From: Paramacrobiotus metropolitanus
Lineage: Eukaryota; Tardigrada; Eutardigrada; Parachela; Macrobiotidae
DNA: 64,000 nucleotides
Direction: 5' to 3'
Assembly (NCBI RefSeq): GCF_019649055.1
Contig: NW_026570350.1
Location: 124,001 to 188,000 of the forward strand
Positions 21,169 through 30,762 of this stretch are shown one piece after another; within the stretch, counting starts at the first letter, position 1, and each line of letters opens with the position of its first letter. The notes under the pieces are model-generated. The model worked only from the letters and a program-made list of their open reading frames with translations, had not been told where the DNA came from and did no database searches. Both the position numbers and the translations under genes were made by a program.

Positions 21169-22815
21169 CTATCGTTTTTGACTCTTTCCAATGGCATCCT
21201 TGACTGACCTATCCGCGAGGGGATTATACGAGTCAATCTCTTTGTTCGTTTTCTTATCGACTATTCGTGCAGTGACCTTTCGTTCTCTATGATCTTCCCC
21301 AGTGTACTTGGCCGTGAAACTTCTACACTTCGGGAATCGAATCTGACCTTCCGTTCCTTTCGGCGTGGGTGGTACACTCTTTCTACCCACTGGAATCGGG
21401 GCCTGTGGCTTTACCGGCTCAGCTGGCGTTGCTTTACTTTCTGTGGGCTTCTTTGTTCGCTGCCCTTTCTTGTCAGTTTCTTTTGGGCTTATCGTTGGTG
21501 ACCTTGCTCTTTTTCCGCTCTTCGTGGCTCCGCTAGATGGTTCTGTAACCGAACTAGTGCGTCCACGTACTGATCCTGCGGTCGAGCTGGCCCGTGACCT
21601 TTCTGCTCGTTCAGTTAATTCAGCTTCTATCTTTCTCTTTGTTGCCAAAAGGTCCTCATCTGTCATTTCGTCGACTGGGGCGTCTTTTTCAACCATGGAT
21701 TTAGATGGTCCCTCGGCGCTGGTAGTCGGCATCTGTCTCGCTTCCGGGAACACTTTAAGGTACCTAAGAATCTTTTCGATAGTCGAAGGCCATGGTCTAC
21801 CGTTTAGCGACGGATGGTATTGCCACATCGACGCAACTTTTATCGCGTATTCCCTGCGCTCTTTTTCGATCAGTTTCGTCTTTTCCTTCAGCGCGATATG
21901 ACATGGTTTGATGACAGCTTCCAGGCTAATCAGCTTTCCATACCATGCGTGTTCATCTTCAACTCGCATATGAATTCGGTAAAGTTCACGACACTTTCGG
22001 TTTAATTCCCGGATAGCTTCTAAATCCTTTTCTGTCAGTTTGTCGTTCTTATCCGGAATGATATTTAAGCGTGCATCGTCCTCTCTCAAATCCAAGGGAA
22101 GCTTCGGTGCATACGCGTGTATTGAAGGTTCACCTGGAGGCGTAAGCCGTAAACCATCTGGTCCAGTCTCGTCCAAGTTTGGACCCAATGACGGTAGAAT
22201 GCCTCTCGGTCGCCTTCCTCCTCTGTGTGGCGAATTACGATGAGGGCGCTGCGCTCCGAGTTGCTGCGGTGTTCTCATGCGAGGCGCTCCGATATCCGAC
22301 AGTGACAAGCCTCCCGTCTCCGGAAAAGGCGGTAATATCGGAGATGACCTTTGTGATCGTGGTGGAGTTCCGCTGAATCCACCATGTCCCATAAATCGAC
22401 TCGGTGTGGTCTGTTGCGGTGGCGGCATCAACATTCTTGCCGGTCCCATCATTACTTGTGGTGGTCCCATCGGTGGGGTATACGATCCTGGATACGGTTG
22501 ATACGGGGCGCCCGTTACTTGTCCCGAATACTGGGTTCCGGCAGGTGAGCCGTGGTGCACCCAGTTAACCGTGTCCTGATAACTCGTCTGCTGTCCTGGA
22601 TCGTGATACACGTAATATCCCTGGCCGCCATAGTAACCTCCTTGACTTGTTCCAGGTTCATTCTGAGCCGTTCCCACTGACGACGTTGATCCTTCACCAT
22701 ATGAGGTGTCATAACCGTATTCACCTTCCATTCTTATAGGTGTAGATGCTTTTAGTGGGTTTCCAATACTTTCCGAGTCTGAATTATCCGAGTTTTGTCG
22801 TTCCAATCTGTCCAT
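21169..22815 (-). CDS. Giant-element 548-residue ORF after integrase
   Basis: Starts at ATG 22815 after a short untranslated gap. The first ~220 residues are disordered Gly/Ser/Tyr/Gln/Pro-rich (GGYYGGQGYYVYHDPG). Residues ~240-360 form a helical globular block (REDDARLNIIPDK, CRELYRIHMRVEDEHAWYGK, YAIKVASMWQYHPSLNGRPW). Then come a Ser/Thr/Pro/Lys linker and a final beta-rich block that begins the domain duplicated in the next ORF. It terminates at a TAG, after which another frame continues, which points to a one-base shift around 21170. No env-like signal peptide or transmembrane segment is present. Confidence 0.6.
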   Translation of the reverse strand: MDRLERQNSDNSDSESIGNPLKASTPIRMEGEYGYDTSYGEGSTSSVGTAQNEPGTSQGGYYGGQGYYVYHDPGQQTSYQDTVNWVHHGSPAGTQYSGQVTGAPYQPYPGSYTPPMGPPQVMMGPARMLMPPPQQTTPSRFMGHGGFSGTPPRSQRSSPILPPFPETGGLSLSDIGAPRMRTPQQLGAQRPHRNSPHRGGRRPRGILPSLGPNLDETGPDGLRLTPPGEPSIHAYAPKLPLDLREDDARLNIIPDKNDKLTEKDLEAIRELNRKCRELYRIHMRVEDEHAWYGKLISLEAVIKPCHIALKEKTKLIEKERREYAIKVASMWQYHPSLNGRPWPSTIEKILRYLKVFPEARQMPTTSAEGPSKSMVEKDAPVDEMTDEDLLATKRKIEAELTERAERSRASSTAGSVRGRTSSVTEPSSGATKSGKRARSPTISPKETDKKGQRTKKPTESKATPAEPVKPQAPIPVGRKSVPPTPKGTEGQIRFPKCRSFTAKYTGEDHRERKVTARIVDKKTNKEIDSYNPLADRSVKDAIGKSQKR

Positions 22816-22940
22816 TAACTGTGCTTACCTTCTATAAAACGAAACAATAAAGGTTAACTTTTTGCACAGTGGTGACCTTTCTTTTTCCTTTTCGACTCCT
22901 ATTTTTAATTTATTGTGACCCCTTATTTATGTCTATGTGG

Positions 22941-23777
22941 TTATTTGTTCTCTCGTCCTTTAGTTATCCGATCAAGAAGTTCTTTCTCGGCTGCATCCTC
23001 AGGTTCGCCTTTTTGGGTCAATAAGTCCGTAGGGGTCGGTTTCTTTTTCTTCTGTTTGGCTTTCCGCTCGTTAATTGCTTTCGCTATATCACGGCCCAAT
23101 TGTTCAGCTTTTGATTTGACCGCTTCTATCTCCTCTTCTCTCTTTTTTATGAGGTCATTCTCATTACCGGTAACAGTGCGTGGTTCGAAAAAATTCGGGT
23201 CACGCTCTGACATCTCAGCGTCCGTACGCTGTTTCGAAAGGTCATCCTTATCTTCGGTAGCAGTGCGTGGTTCGAAAAAGGATTGTTGCAGGTCCTTTTT
23301 GGAAGTACGCTCTGGTACTTTAGAGGTCGGTTCGTTGTCTTGTTCCAGTGACCTTTCTGCCAAATTACCAGCCTCCGCGTTCAACTTGATTGTGACTGCT
23401 GTTTCGAAATCCTTATCCTCTTTCTTCTTTCTTCCTCTTTTCTTTGTAGATTTGTTTTCTTTCTCCATTTCAGGTAGCGGAGGTGGTTCGAAAAAAGGTT
23501 CTTTTTGAGGAGTATGCTCTGCGCCCTTATCCACTTTTTCCCTTTCAGGTAGCAGAGGTGGTTCGAAAAATTGATTGGTACCATTTTTCGAAGCAAGCTC
23601 GGCTTCTTCCGTTTCTTTTTCGTTCAACGTTCGTTGCGAATCTTTCTCGTCGGGTAATGGCGGATGCCACGGCTTTAACCGATCAATAGAAACCACTTTT
23701 AGATCCGCTTCCTTCTTCGGATTCTGCTCGATGACCTCCGCTTCGTTTGTTCGCGGGAAGCTAAGAATTTTCCACAC
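22941..23777 (-). CDS. Integrase C-terminal tail with FFEP repeats
   Basis: Continues the integrase frame after a one-base shift near 23790 in a poly-A run. The first ~45 residues (MWKILSFPRTNEAEV, VVSIDRLKPWHPPLP) resemble the end of a gypsy integrase C-terminal domain. A charged tail then carries four copies of a short motif, FFEPP or FFEPR followed by LPE or ATE/TVT, spaced 20-60 residues apart. Two further copies occur in the ORF upstream of pol at 29.2-29.3 kb. The remainder is Lys/Glu-rich coiled coil. The motif is kept in one frame, so here selection on protein is likelier than on DNA. Confidence 0.6.
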   Translation of the reverse strand: MWKILSFPRTNEAEVIEQNPKKEADLKVVSIDRLKPWHPPLPDEKDSQRTLNEKETEEAELASKNGTNQFFEPPLLPEREKVDKGAEHTPQKEPFFEPPPLPEMEKENKSTKKRGRKKKEDKDFETAVTIKLNAEAGNLAERSLEQDNEPTSKVPERTSKKDLQQSFFEPRTATEDKDDLSKQRTDAEMSERDPNFFEPRTVTGNENDLIKKREEEIEAVKSKAEQLGRDIAKAINERKAKQKKKKPTPTDLLTQKGEPEDAAEKELLDRITKGRENK

Positions 23778-25885
23778 TTTATCGTACTTCGACTTGAAAT
23801 CCGACTGGTTTTCTTTTTTCCTTGTTTAGTATCTTTTGGAAGTCGTATAAGTACCAAATCGCCCACCTTGAAATTCGGCTCCGATTTCTTCTTATTATAA
23901 ATTTCCGCATTTTTCTCATATGCGTCTTTGATGTTACATCTCGCCACTTCTTCGGCAAAGGTCAAGTTCTTTTTCATGGTCTCCACCCATTCGTCTGGAG
24001 TTCCGTAATCATCGGGTATATTCGTTTTTGTAACCACATCTTCCGGCATTGTCATTTCTCTGCCGTGCAGCATATAGTATGCTGAATATCCCGTTGTGGC
24101 GTGCACGACTCTGTTCATCGCCGAAATGACGTATGGGAGATACTTGTTAAACTTTCGTTCGTTTCCCGCTTTCAGGTATTGCGCCAAGCCATCAGCAATC
24201 GTCTGCATCTGTCTCTCCACTTGGCCTTGACCTTCTGGGTGATACGCCGTTCCAAATGTGTGTTTAATCTTAAACACATTGGTGACCTTTGTCAACACTT
24301 CAGCTGTAAAGTGTCGTCCGCGATCCGTATGCAGGATGTGCGGTGCTCCGTGTACCAATATCACGTGCTTCACGAACACTTTAGCGAATTCTTTAGCCGT
24401 TGCTGTCTTCATCGGTACCGCGATCACGTATTTCGTCAGTTGGTCGATAAATACCGCTATGTACTTGTATCCACGTTTCTTCGTCGGTAACAAAGGTCCT
24501 TTCAAGTCAGCATATACTCGGAAGAACGGATGTCCCACTTTAATCTCTTGCAATTTTCCAGGTGGACATTTCCTCGGTGTTTTACGGAACTGACATCCTT
24601 GACAGGCGAGTATGTAATTCTTCACGTCTGTACTCATCCTGTCCCAGTAATATCGGAGTCTTATTGCTGACAATGTTTTCTCAAATCCCAGATGTCCCGC
24701 TGCTTTCTCGTCGTGCAATGCGTGGATTATCGCTCTTCGCATTGACAACGGTACCACATATGACCTTTCAAGTTTTCCATTTTTATCCTTTACTCGGTAT
24801 AATATACCATTCCATAACTGGTAATGCACTTCAAATTTCGATCTTGTTTCCGCGTCTGGTAGGTGTTCCAGTTCGTCTATGATCATTGCCAGATGGGGAT
24901 CTTTCAACTGTTTATTCCGCAATTGCAAGTTTGAGTCATCAACCTCTTCTTCGTCACCTTGCAGGTTGACAATGCGAACTGTCGCTGTACTGAGTTCATT
25001 CCAATCCTTGATGACCTTGCATCGTGGTAACGGTTTATACCGCTTTTTCGCCTGTTTTGGGAATCTCAACAGTTTGATTGGGCATTCGTTCAACGCTTGT
25101 GCCACTTTGTCCGTTTCCCAAAGGTCATCTCTATTCTCCGCTCTATCATCAAGTCCCGTGACCTTTCCATTCTGCATTTGAGATTCCGCGTCAAGTCCGG
25201 TGACCTTTAAGTCACTAACGGCGGGCAACCAGCTTCTCACTCGGTTCACTTTTGCTTCGTTTTCAGCCGACTCGTTCGCCGTAGCTGAAGTGACCTTTAA
25301 TCGTTTCTCCCTCTGTTCCACCATCTGCAGGAACAGCTGTCCAACTTCAATTGCCGGTTCCTTCGTATCAAACTCCTTCTTGTAATCCTCGAAATTCGGA
25401 ATCTCGTCAAATTCTTCTTCGTGACACGTCGGACCTTCAATTGGCGCTCTTGATAACGCGTCCGCGTTGTCACAATATTTTCCCGGTTTGTATTCGATTT
25501 TAAATTGGTGACCTTGTAATGCCATTGCCCATCTTGTCAGGCGTGGGTTCATTCCGACTTTATTCGTCTCTGACCTTAACAAATTGGTGAGCGCCTGATG
25601 ATCCGTCCTTACGGTGAATTCAGCATAATCAATGTACGGCTTGAATTTTCTGACAGCGAACACTACTGCCAGACATTCCCATTCCGTTACACCGTAATTC
25701 TTTTCAGCTCCATGTAGAACACGACTGGCGTACGCGATCGGATGTCCATCTTGTGACAGTACGGCTCCGATTCCCTCTTTGCTCGCGTCGCATTCAATAA
25801 CGGTCGGTTTCGCGGGGTCAAACTTTGCCAGTACTGGACCTTCACACAACAACTTCTTCAAACTATTGAACTCTTCTTCATGCAC
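23699..25885 (-). CDS. pol: RNase H and integrase of the giant element
   Basis: 728 residues. RNase H runs from about residue 10 to 130: the catalytic segment ECDASKEGIGAVLSQ, then AYASRVL and RTDHQALTNLL. A linker of ~150 residues follows. The integrase has an HHCC zinc domain (HALHDEKAAGHLGF ... CQGCQF). The catalytic core has D in VYADLKGP, D in HTDRGRHFTAE and E in HPEGQGQVERQMQ, the D,D-35-E triad. A chromo-less C-terminal domain follows with FKVGDLVLIRLP. RNase H is separated from RT by one TAG codon (25898-25900) in an otherwise continuous frame. The 3' end runs out of frame near 23790. Confidence 0.92.
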   Translation of the reverse strand: MHEEEFNSLKKLLCEGPVLAKFDPAKPTVIECDASKEGIGAVLSQDGHPIAYASRVLHGAEKNYGVTEWECLAVVFAVRKFKPYIDYAEFTVRTDHQALTNLLRSETNKVGMNPRLTRWAMALQGHQFKIEYKPGKYCDNADALSRAPIEGPTCHEEEFDEIPNFEDYKKEFDTKEPAIEVGQLFLQMVEQREKRLKVTSATANESAENEAKVNRVRSWLPAVSDLKVTGLDAESQMQNGKVTGLDDRAENRDDLWETDKVAQALNECPIKLLRFPKQAKKRYKPLPRCKVIKDWNELSTATVRIVNLQGDEEEVDDSNLQLRNKQLKDPHLAMIIDELEHLPDAETRSKFEVHYQLWNGILYRVKDKNGKLERSYVVPLSMRRAIIHALHDEKAAGHLGFEKTLSAIRLRYYWDRMSTDVKNYILACQGCQFRKTPRKCPPGKLQEIKVGHPFFRVYADLKGPLLPTKKRGYKYIAVFIDQLTKYVIAVPMKTATAKEFAKVFVKHVILVHGAPHILHTDRGRHFTAEVLTKVTNVFKIKHTFGTAYHPEGQGQVERQMQTIADGLAQYLKAGNERKFNKYLPYVISAMNRVVHATTGYSAYYMLHGREMTMPEDVVTKTNIPDDYGTPDEWVETMKKNLTFAEEVARCNIKDAYEKNAEIYNKKKSEPNFKVGDLVLIRLPKDTKQGKKKTSRISSRSTIKCGKFLASREQTKRRSSSRIRRRKRI

Positions 25886-25897
25886 TGCAGTCCAGTC

Positions 25898-26855
25898 CTA
25901 TTTCACGTGTTTATCTTGTCTCAGCAACTCATACAAGTGGCAAGTCTTCTGTGCGTATCCCATTATGAACTTGCGATAATAATTCGCCAGTCCAAGGAAT
26001 GACCTTAACTGCCTTTCTGTTTGAGGCCGTTTGAACTCTGAGACCGCGGTGACCTTTTCCGGATCCATTCGAATTCCATCTTCACTGAGTATGTGACCCA
26101 GGAATCCCATTTGTCTCATTCCAAATTCGCATTTCGTTGGCTTAATCGTGAATCCCGCTTCCACCAGACTCATTAAAACATTTCGCAGATTCTGCATGAA
26201 AATTTCCCAAGTTTTTCCGGCGAAGATCACGTCGTCGATATACCCGAAAACGCAACCCTTTCTTTTCGCTTTCGAAAGTACTTTATCCATACACAATTGA
26301 AATGTTGCTGGTCCGTTGCATACGCCAAATGGCATCCTTTTAAATCGGTACATTCCATCTTGCGTAACAAAGGTCGTCTTATTGATTGACGCTGGATCCA
26401 TTGGGATCTGCCAAAATCCACTTTGTAAGTCCATTTTTCCGTAATATTTGTTGCCTGCGCACGCGTCGAGCAACTCATCCGGGTTTGGTAGCGGGTAGTT
26501 ATTCTTTCTCGTTAGCTTGTTAAGCATGATGTAATTGACGCAAAATCTTGGTTCCCATTGTTCCGTCGCCATTTTTCTTTATTGCCAGTACGACTGGGAA
26601 ACTCCATTCGGCATCTGACGGTTCAATTACATCTTGTGCCAACATTTCTTCGATATGCTTCGTTATAAACTCACGGCCTGTCCAACTCGTTCTGGCCGGG
26701 TTGCATTTAACTGGTTTCGCGTCTCCCGTATCGATTACGTGAGTGACCCCTTTCACATCTCCATACGGTTTCTTTGATGTGGGTAAGACTTTCCAGAATT
26801 CCCAAAACGCGTTGTACACGTCGTTTTTCTGCTCTTGGGTAAGGTCAGGTCCCAA
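25898..26855 (-). pseudogene. pol: Reverse transcriptase of the giant element (frameshifted)
   Basis: The RT domain is spread over two overlapping frames: 26855-26520 carries the N-terminal part (VIEPSDAEWSFPVVLAIKKNGD) and 26572-25898 the palm. The palm has MDLQSGFWQI, TTFVTQDGMYRFKRMPFG, the NGPATFQ block and the catalytic YIDD at residues 111-114, then GFLGHIL and a thumb ending near LLRQDK. YIDD instead of the usual YLDD or YVDD is acceptable for gypsy RTs. The frame changes around 26550 and the domain ends at a TAG leading directly into RNase H. Without those two lesions the region would read as one pol. Confidence 0.9.
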
Positions 26856-27291
26856 TTTCAGGTTTTCGATTATCTTTTGTAAGTTCAGCTTTCGTTGTAT
26901 CGTCCACCTCAGGGTCTTCGAGTACGTTCTTTACTGTCCCTGCGTTGACCTTTACATTCTCCATATGTTCGTACGGCTCAACGTAGCCGAGAAGCTGATT
27001 TTTCTTCACGATCCGGTATTTGCTACTGTGATTTGCAATGACGATTTCGAGTATTTTCCTGTGGTCCGTCACTCCTGCCAACGGTTGCACTTCAGTTTCC
27101 ACTTGTGGGACCGGTGTAAACATCAACTTGTTTTGAGCCGGTGCATATTTTCCCATCTTGACCTTTACACGTGTGCAGTTTGACGGTTTCAACTTGATTC
27201 GCTGGTCGCTGTAGACTTTGATCACGTCTTTCGACATTCTAGCTTTTTCCACTTTCAATCTTCTGACTTTAATATCCTTTTCTTTTCTCAT
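26845..27291 (-). CDS. Pre-RT segment of pol
   Basis: About 148 residues directly N-terminal to RT. The block KYAPAQNKLMFTPVP, IVIANHSSKYRIVKKNQLLG resembles the beta-rich linker between protease and RT in gypsy polyproteins (where spacer sequences often carry '..G..I...' strands). It overlaps the following RT frame by 11 bases, another likely one-base shift. Its N-terminus is basic. Confidence 0.5.
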   Translation of the reverse strand: MRKEKDIKVRRLKVEKARMSKDVIKVYSDQRIKLKPSNCTRVKVKMGKYAPAQNKLMFTPVPQVETEVQPLAGVTDHRKILEIVIANHSSKYRIVKKNQLLGYVEPYEHMENVKVNAGTVKNVLEDPEVDDTTKAELTKDNRKPEIGT

Positions 27292-28150
27292 CTACTTCGT
27301 CATCCTCATCCAAGTCCATTAAATCCTCTTGCTCCGAAAGGTCACTTACACCTGAATCTTCCGAAGTTGTTGAGTTATCACTTGAACTCGTCCACTCTGA
27401 ATCCGAATTACTGCTCTCATATTCTTGTGCAGTGGCTTGACCTTTGTCAGCTTTTTCGAGTGGGCGCTCATCAACTCCTTCGTCTTCTGATGAAAGGTCA
27501 CTTTCGTTTTCCTGCGAATCGCTAAGTTTTTTCGCTTTCGAATTTTTGAGCAGAGGTTTGTCCCCTTCCTTTGCCTTTCGCCCGTTTCGTGCAGCGACTC
27601 TCGGGTGACTCCTTGCTACCCGAATTCTCGTTGGTGACCTTTCTGATTGGTCGGAGTTTGACCTTTCTTCGTCCGATTTTGACTTTTCCAGTTCATTTAT
27701 TTCTTCGCGGCTCGTTAATGGCTTTTCGGTCAACTCGACCGGCGGACATTCCTCACCGTTATCGAGTGACCTTTCCCCGTTTTTTGCCTCAGTTACTGGG
27801 TTTTGTTGTTCGTTCGATATCCTTTCAACTTCCTCTTTAAACCTTTTCCACATTTCACCTCTGTCCGTTAACATCTGCGCAATATCGAAAGCCGACTTTG
27901 AACTTTCTTCTGTTTCATTCGATTGTCCTTCGGCTATCTCAACTGGTTCCTCATTCTCTGTTTCTTTTGGTGTCCCCTTATCGACTTCATCCTGTTGAAC
28001 TGTTTCGTAACCTTTAGGTCGTTTAGGACCAACAAAGATGCAGTTTGCCATCAGTTCTTCGGTGACCCATTCATCATTCGGAATCGTTTCATACATGCAC
28101 CATGTATCACCACCTCGTTCTGGGTAGTCCTCCATCTGGATCTGGTGCAA
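27269..28150 (-). CDS. Acidic protease-RT linker ORF
   Basis: 293 residues with a small folded-looking start (YETIPNDEWVTEELMANCIF) followed by an acidic Ser/Glu/Asp tail (SSEDEGVDERPLEK, DLDEDDEVDEKRKGY). It lies between protease and RT, where ordinary gypsy elements have almost nothing. It contains five or six AAAGGTCA motifs in both orientations. It overlaps the next frame. The function is unknown. Confidence 0.5.
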   Translation of the reverse strand: MHQIQMEDYPERGGDTWCMYETIPNDEWVTEELMANCIFVGPKRPKGYETVQQDEVDKGTPKETENEEPVEIAEGQSNETEESSKSAFDIAQMLTDRGEMWKRFKEEVERISNEQQNPVTEAKNGERSLDNGEECPPVELTEKPLTSREEINELEKSKSDEERSNSDQSERSPTRIRVARSHPRVAARNGRKAKEGDKPLLKNSKAKKLSDSQENESDLSSEDEGVDERPLEKADKGQATAQEYESSNSDSEWTSSSDNSTTSEDSGVSDLSEQEDLMDLDEDDEVDEKRKGY

Positions 28151-28227
28151 AGGTCACCTTTTTCTTTTGCATCAATCCCGGTGACCTTCTTTTCCGGGTT
28201 ACTTGTAATTCTCGCATGTCTTTTACA

Positions 28228-29043
28228 TCAAATGTGAATTTCTCTTTCAAATTTATCCCAGTATTTCTCGAATACTTTTTCGTTTCCCTCTTTTAACGCG
28301 TTATAGTACACTTCAAGTGATTCGTAGACAGGTGTACCAAGTCCTGCCGGGAAGATGATCGTTCTCCCTTCACCTTTATACATGTGGTTCACACGGAAGT
28401 CCCAGAAAAAGGTCAACTCTCGCTTCTTCCCACATTTCTCCTTCTTCGGTCATCTCTTCTATCTCTCGTTCAAATCTCCTTTCTGTTGCTACCGGATCAA
28501 GGGGATCTTGGATTCCTTTCTCGACACGTTGCAACCAATGGTTTAGCCATCTGCCTCTTCCAATTATAAAACTTTCCACACATGACAACCACGTTCGATA
28601 TCTATTCCAATGATACCGTTCGATGTGTGGTTTCCACATTCGTTTGTCCGCATGATGCTTTTCGCTTTCTTTTGGGCATGACCTTTAAGGTCTGCTAATG
28701 CGGCATTACATCTTGGCCATTCTGAAGGGTCATCTTGAGAGGCATTTTCACAACATTCCGCGCATTCCCATTGTGGTTGCACTCTGCACGGATCCTCAAA
28801 GTAACCGTGGTGACAACTCCCGGCTCGTTCTTCTGGAGTTAATGTCCTTTGACTCGCTTCAGGTTTAACCTGTTCCTGTACTGTGGTATCTTCCTCACAT
28901 TCGATTGGAGTCACGCTTTTATCCTCAGAGGGTATTTCAATGACCTCTGGTTCTTTTTCTGTTCGGTGACCTTTCAATTGTTCGAGTGCCTTGTCGCGGA
29001 TTTCGCCTGTAAACATCTGTTCCTCTTCAACTATTCGTTTCAA
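28228..29043 (-). pseudogene. Trp-rich linker region broken over three frames
   Basis: Three overlapping frames (29043-28564, 28639-28376, 28416-28228) each end where the next picks up. Together they hint at one former protein region of ~270 residues. Visible features are a Cys-rich patch (CHHGYFEDPC, CAECCE) in the first frame, a Trp-rich helical block (RYRTWLSCVES, GRWLNHWLQRVEKG) in the second and YKGEGRTIIFPAGLG, VFEKYWDKFEREI in the third. No family is recognised. It sits between protease and RT. Confidence 0.45.
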
Positions 29044-29089
29044 AACTCGTAACCTTTCACTCTTTTTATCCTTCCCACTTTAGCCGTCT

Positions 29090-29623
29090 TTATTTCCAGT
29101 GCCTCTGGTACTGGGATAGGCTTACCCACTCCATGTCTGGCACAAGCGATTGTTTCGCTGCAACTGCCGCTTCTTTCTGTGTGGCAATTATCTCTTCAAG
29201 TGTTGGTGACCTTTCGGTAGCAGGTCGTGGTTCGAAAAAGGGTTCCTTTTGAGAGTCACGTTCTGTTACTTCCTCTTTGGCTTTATCTGGTAGCCTTTCA
29301 TTTTGGGTAGCAGATCGTGGTTCGAAAAGGTTCGAATTACGCTCTCGTTCCAAGTTCTCAGTTGCTGGTGACCTTTCGTCTTCCTTTCCCAGTGCCTCTG
29401 GTACTGGGATAACTTGCCGACATTTCCATTTTCTTTTCCGTTTCCAGTGCCTCTGGTACTGGGATAATTCTTCCTGCTGCACTTTTGTCATTCCCGGTGC
29501 CTCTGGTACTGGGATGACCTTTTCTCTCCCTTCTGTGCCAGCAAGGTCCGATTTAATGTCTTTTCGATCTCCTGCTGGATCTACTTGCAACTGCTCAAAT
29601 GGTGACAATTCTTTTCGCGTCAT
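29090..29623 (-). CDS. Repeat-coded linker after protease
   Basis: 177 residues, mostly built from a DNA repeat of about 24 bp (element strand CCCAGTACCAGAGGCACTGG) that occurs five times between 29098 and 29660. Two copies are translated as SQYQRHWK and two as VIPVPEA, so the same DNA is read in two frames. Two FFEP/LFEP motifs (EPFFEPRPATE, SNLFEPRSATQ) and three ERSP/ER patches (from AAAGGTCA) fill the rest. Probably disordered. Confidence 0.45.
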   Translation of the reverse strand: MTRKELSPFEQLQVDPAGDRKDIKSDLAGTEGREKVIPVPEAPGMTKVQQEELSQYQRHWKRKRKWKCRQVIPVPEALGKEDERSPATENLERERNSNLFEPRSATQNERLPDKAKEEVTERDSQKEPFFEPRPATERSPTLEEIIATQKEAAVAAKQSLVPDMEWVSLSQYQRHWK

Positions 29624-29661
29624 CTTTTTCTTTTCGTTTCCCGGTGCCTCTGGTACTGGGA

Positions 29662-30580
29662 TTAGCGCTTTATTAACAGTTTGAGCCTTTCCGTCTGTTT
29701 TGCAAGTTCGGTGACCTTTCCGACTTGTACTTTGGCAACTGGTTTTGGGTCATCTTCTTTTCTCTTCTTCACCTTCGTTATCCACAGTACGAATTTCTTT
29801 TCCAAGAAGTCAAATCCCAATAACACTTGTACGTCGTCACACTTCGGTCGGACGTAGAATGAATGTTCGCTTGTCTTCTTTCGTAAGGTCACTGGTGCTA
29901 CACAGTAGTGCGTCACCAGGAATCCTGACGTTCCGCTAATTCCGTTTAATTTTCACCAATCTATCTGGTGGCAATGGGAGCATGTGAAGTCCATTCTTCT
30001 CGCAAAACGGTTTGCTGATCAGCGACGTCTCAGCGCCGGTGTCCAACATTGCGTTGACCTTTATGTCTCCCACTTTCACTTCGTGTGTGTACGCTTCAAT
30101 TCTCTTGGGCAGTTTTCCGTTTTGAATCTTCAGTGTATGAATCTTACATTTCACAGGAATGAGCGATACTGGTCCTGGGTCCATATCGGGAAGCACTTGT
30201 CCTTTTGCTGGAGTGCTATGACCTTTCAGTATCTCGCTCAACTTATCAATCCTGTGTGGAACGTTAGTCCGAACATCGTAATATTTTCGCGGCTTTTCTT
30301 TATTTGTTCGCTTCTCTGTAGCCATTTTATCACCGGTGACCTTTTCCACATTCTGCACTTGCTCATTTGCTTTTGTGCCATCCATGTGACCTTTAGTCAT
30401 TTCGTTTATCGTCTGATGGATCAATTCCTCTTTACGGTTTTCATTTCGTTTATCTCTCAGCTTCTCAATGACTTCACTTGTTATTTGGTCCGCTCGTTTC
30501 AATTCGTCTTCTTCGCTATCTTTCATCTCATCTGGTGACCTTTCATATGTAACCATGTCATATCCTTTTCGGTCATCCAT
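29662..30580 (-). pseudogene. pro: Aspartic protease of the giant element (frameshifted)
   Basis: The active-site strand VNAMLDTGAETSLIS lies at about residue 181 of the first frame (30580-29936), preceded by a beta strand VGDIKV. The second half follows in another frame (29916-29662) with FYVRPKCDDVQVLLGFDFLE, the conserved G(M/F)DFL of gypsy proteases. The break near 29940 is a one-base shift followed by TAG. Upstream is a ~140-residue charged prodomain containing KGH and KVT from AAAGGTCA. It would process the gag-pol polyprotein. Confidence 0.8.
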
Positions 30581-30762
30581 TCGATCACTTTCGCGGAGAC
30601 TTCATTGTTCGTTTTCGTCGGATCGATTTGTGAAGACATTCCGTCTGTTCGGGCTGGTGACTTGTCATTGGCATCCTTTTGCAGTGCCTCCGATAAGTCC
30701 CGTGACCTTTCAACTGCGTTACTCTGTTGCGTTTGCGCCATCTCATTTGACCGTCCTTTTGT

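Noticed and set aside
21365-21901. Plus-strand hydrophobic frame opposite the post-integrase ORF
   Set aside because: Antisense of Ser/Lys/Glu codons gives Leu/Phe/Ser-rich shadows throughout 14-36 kb; no independent evidence.
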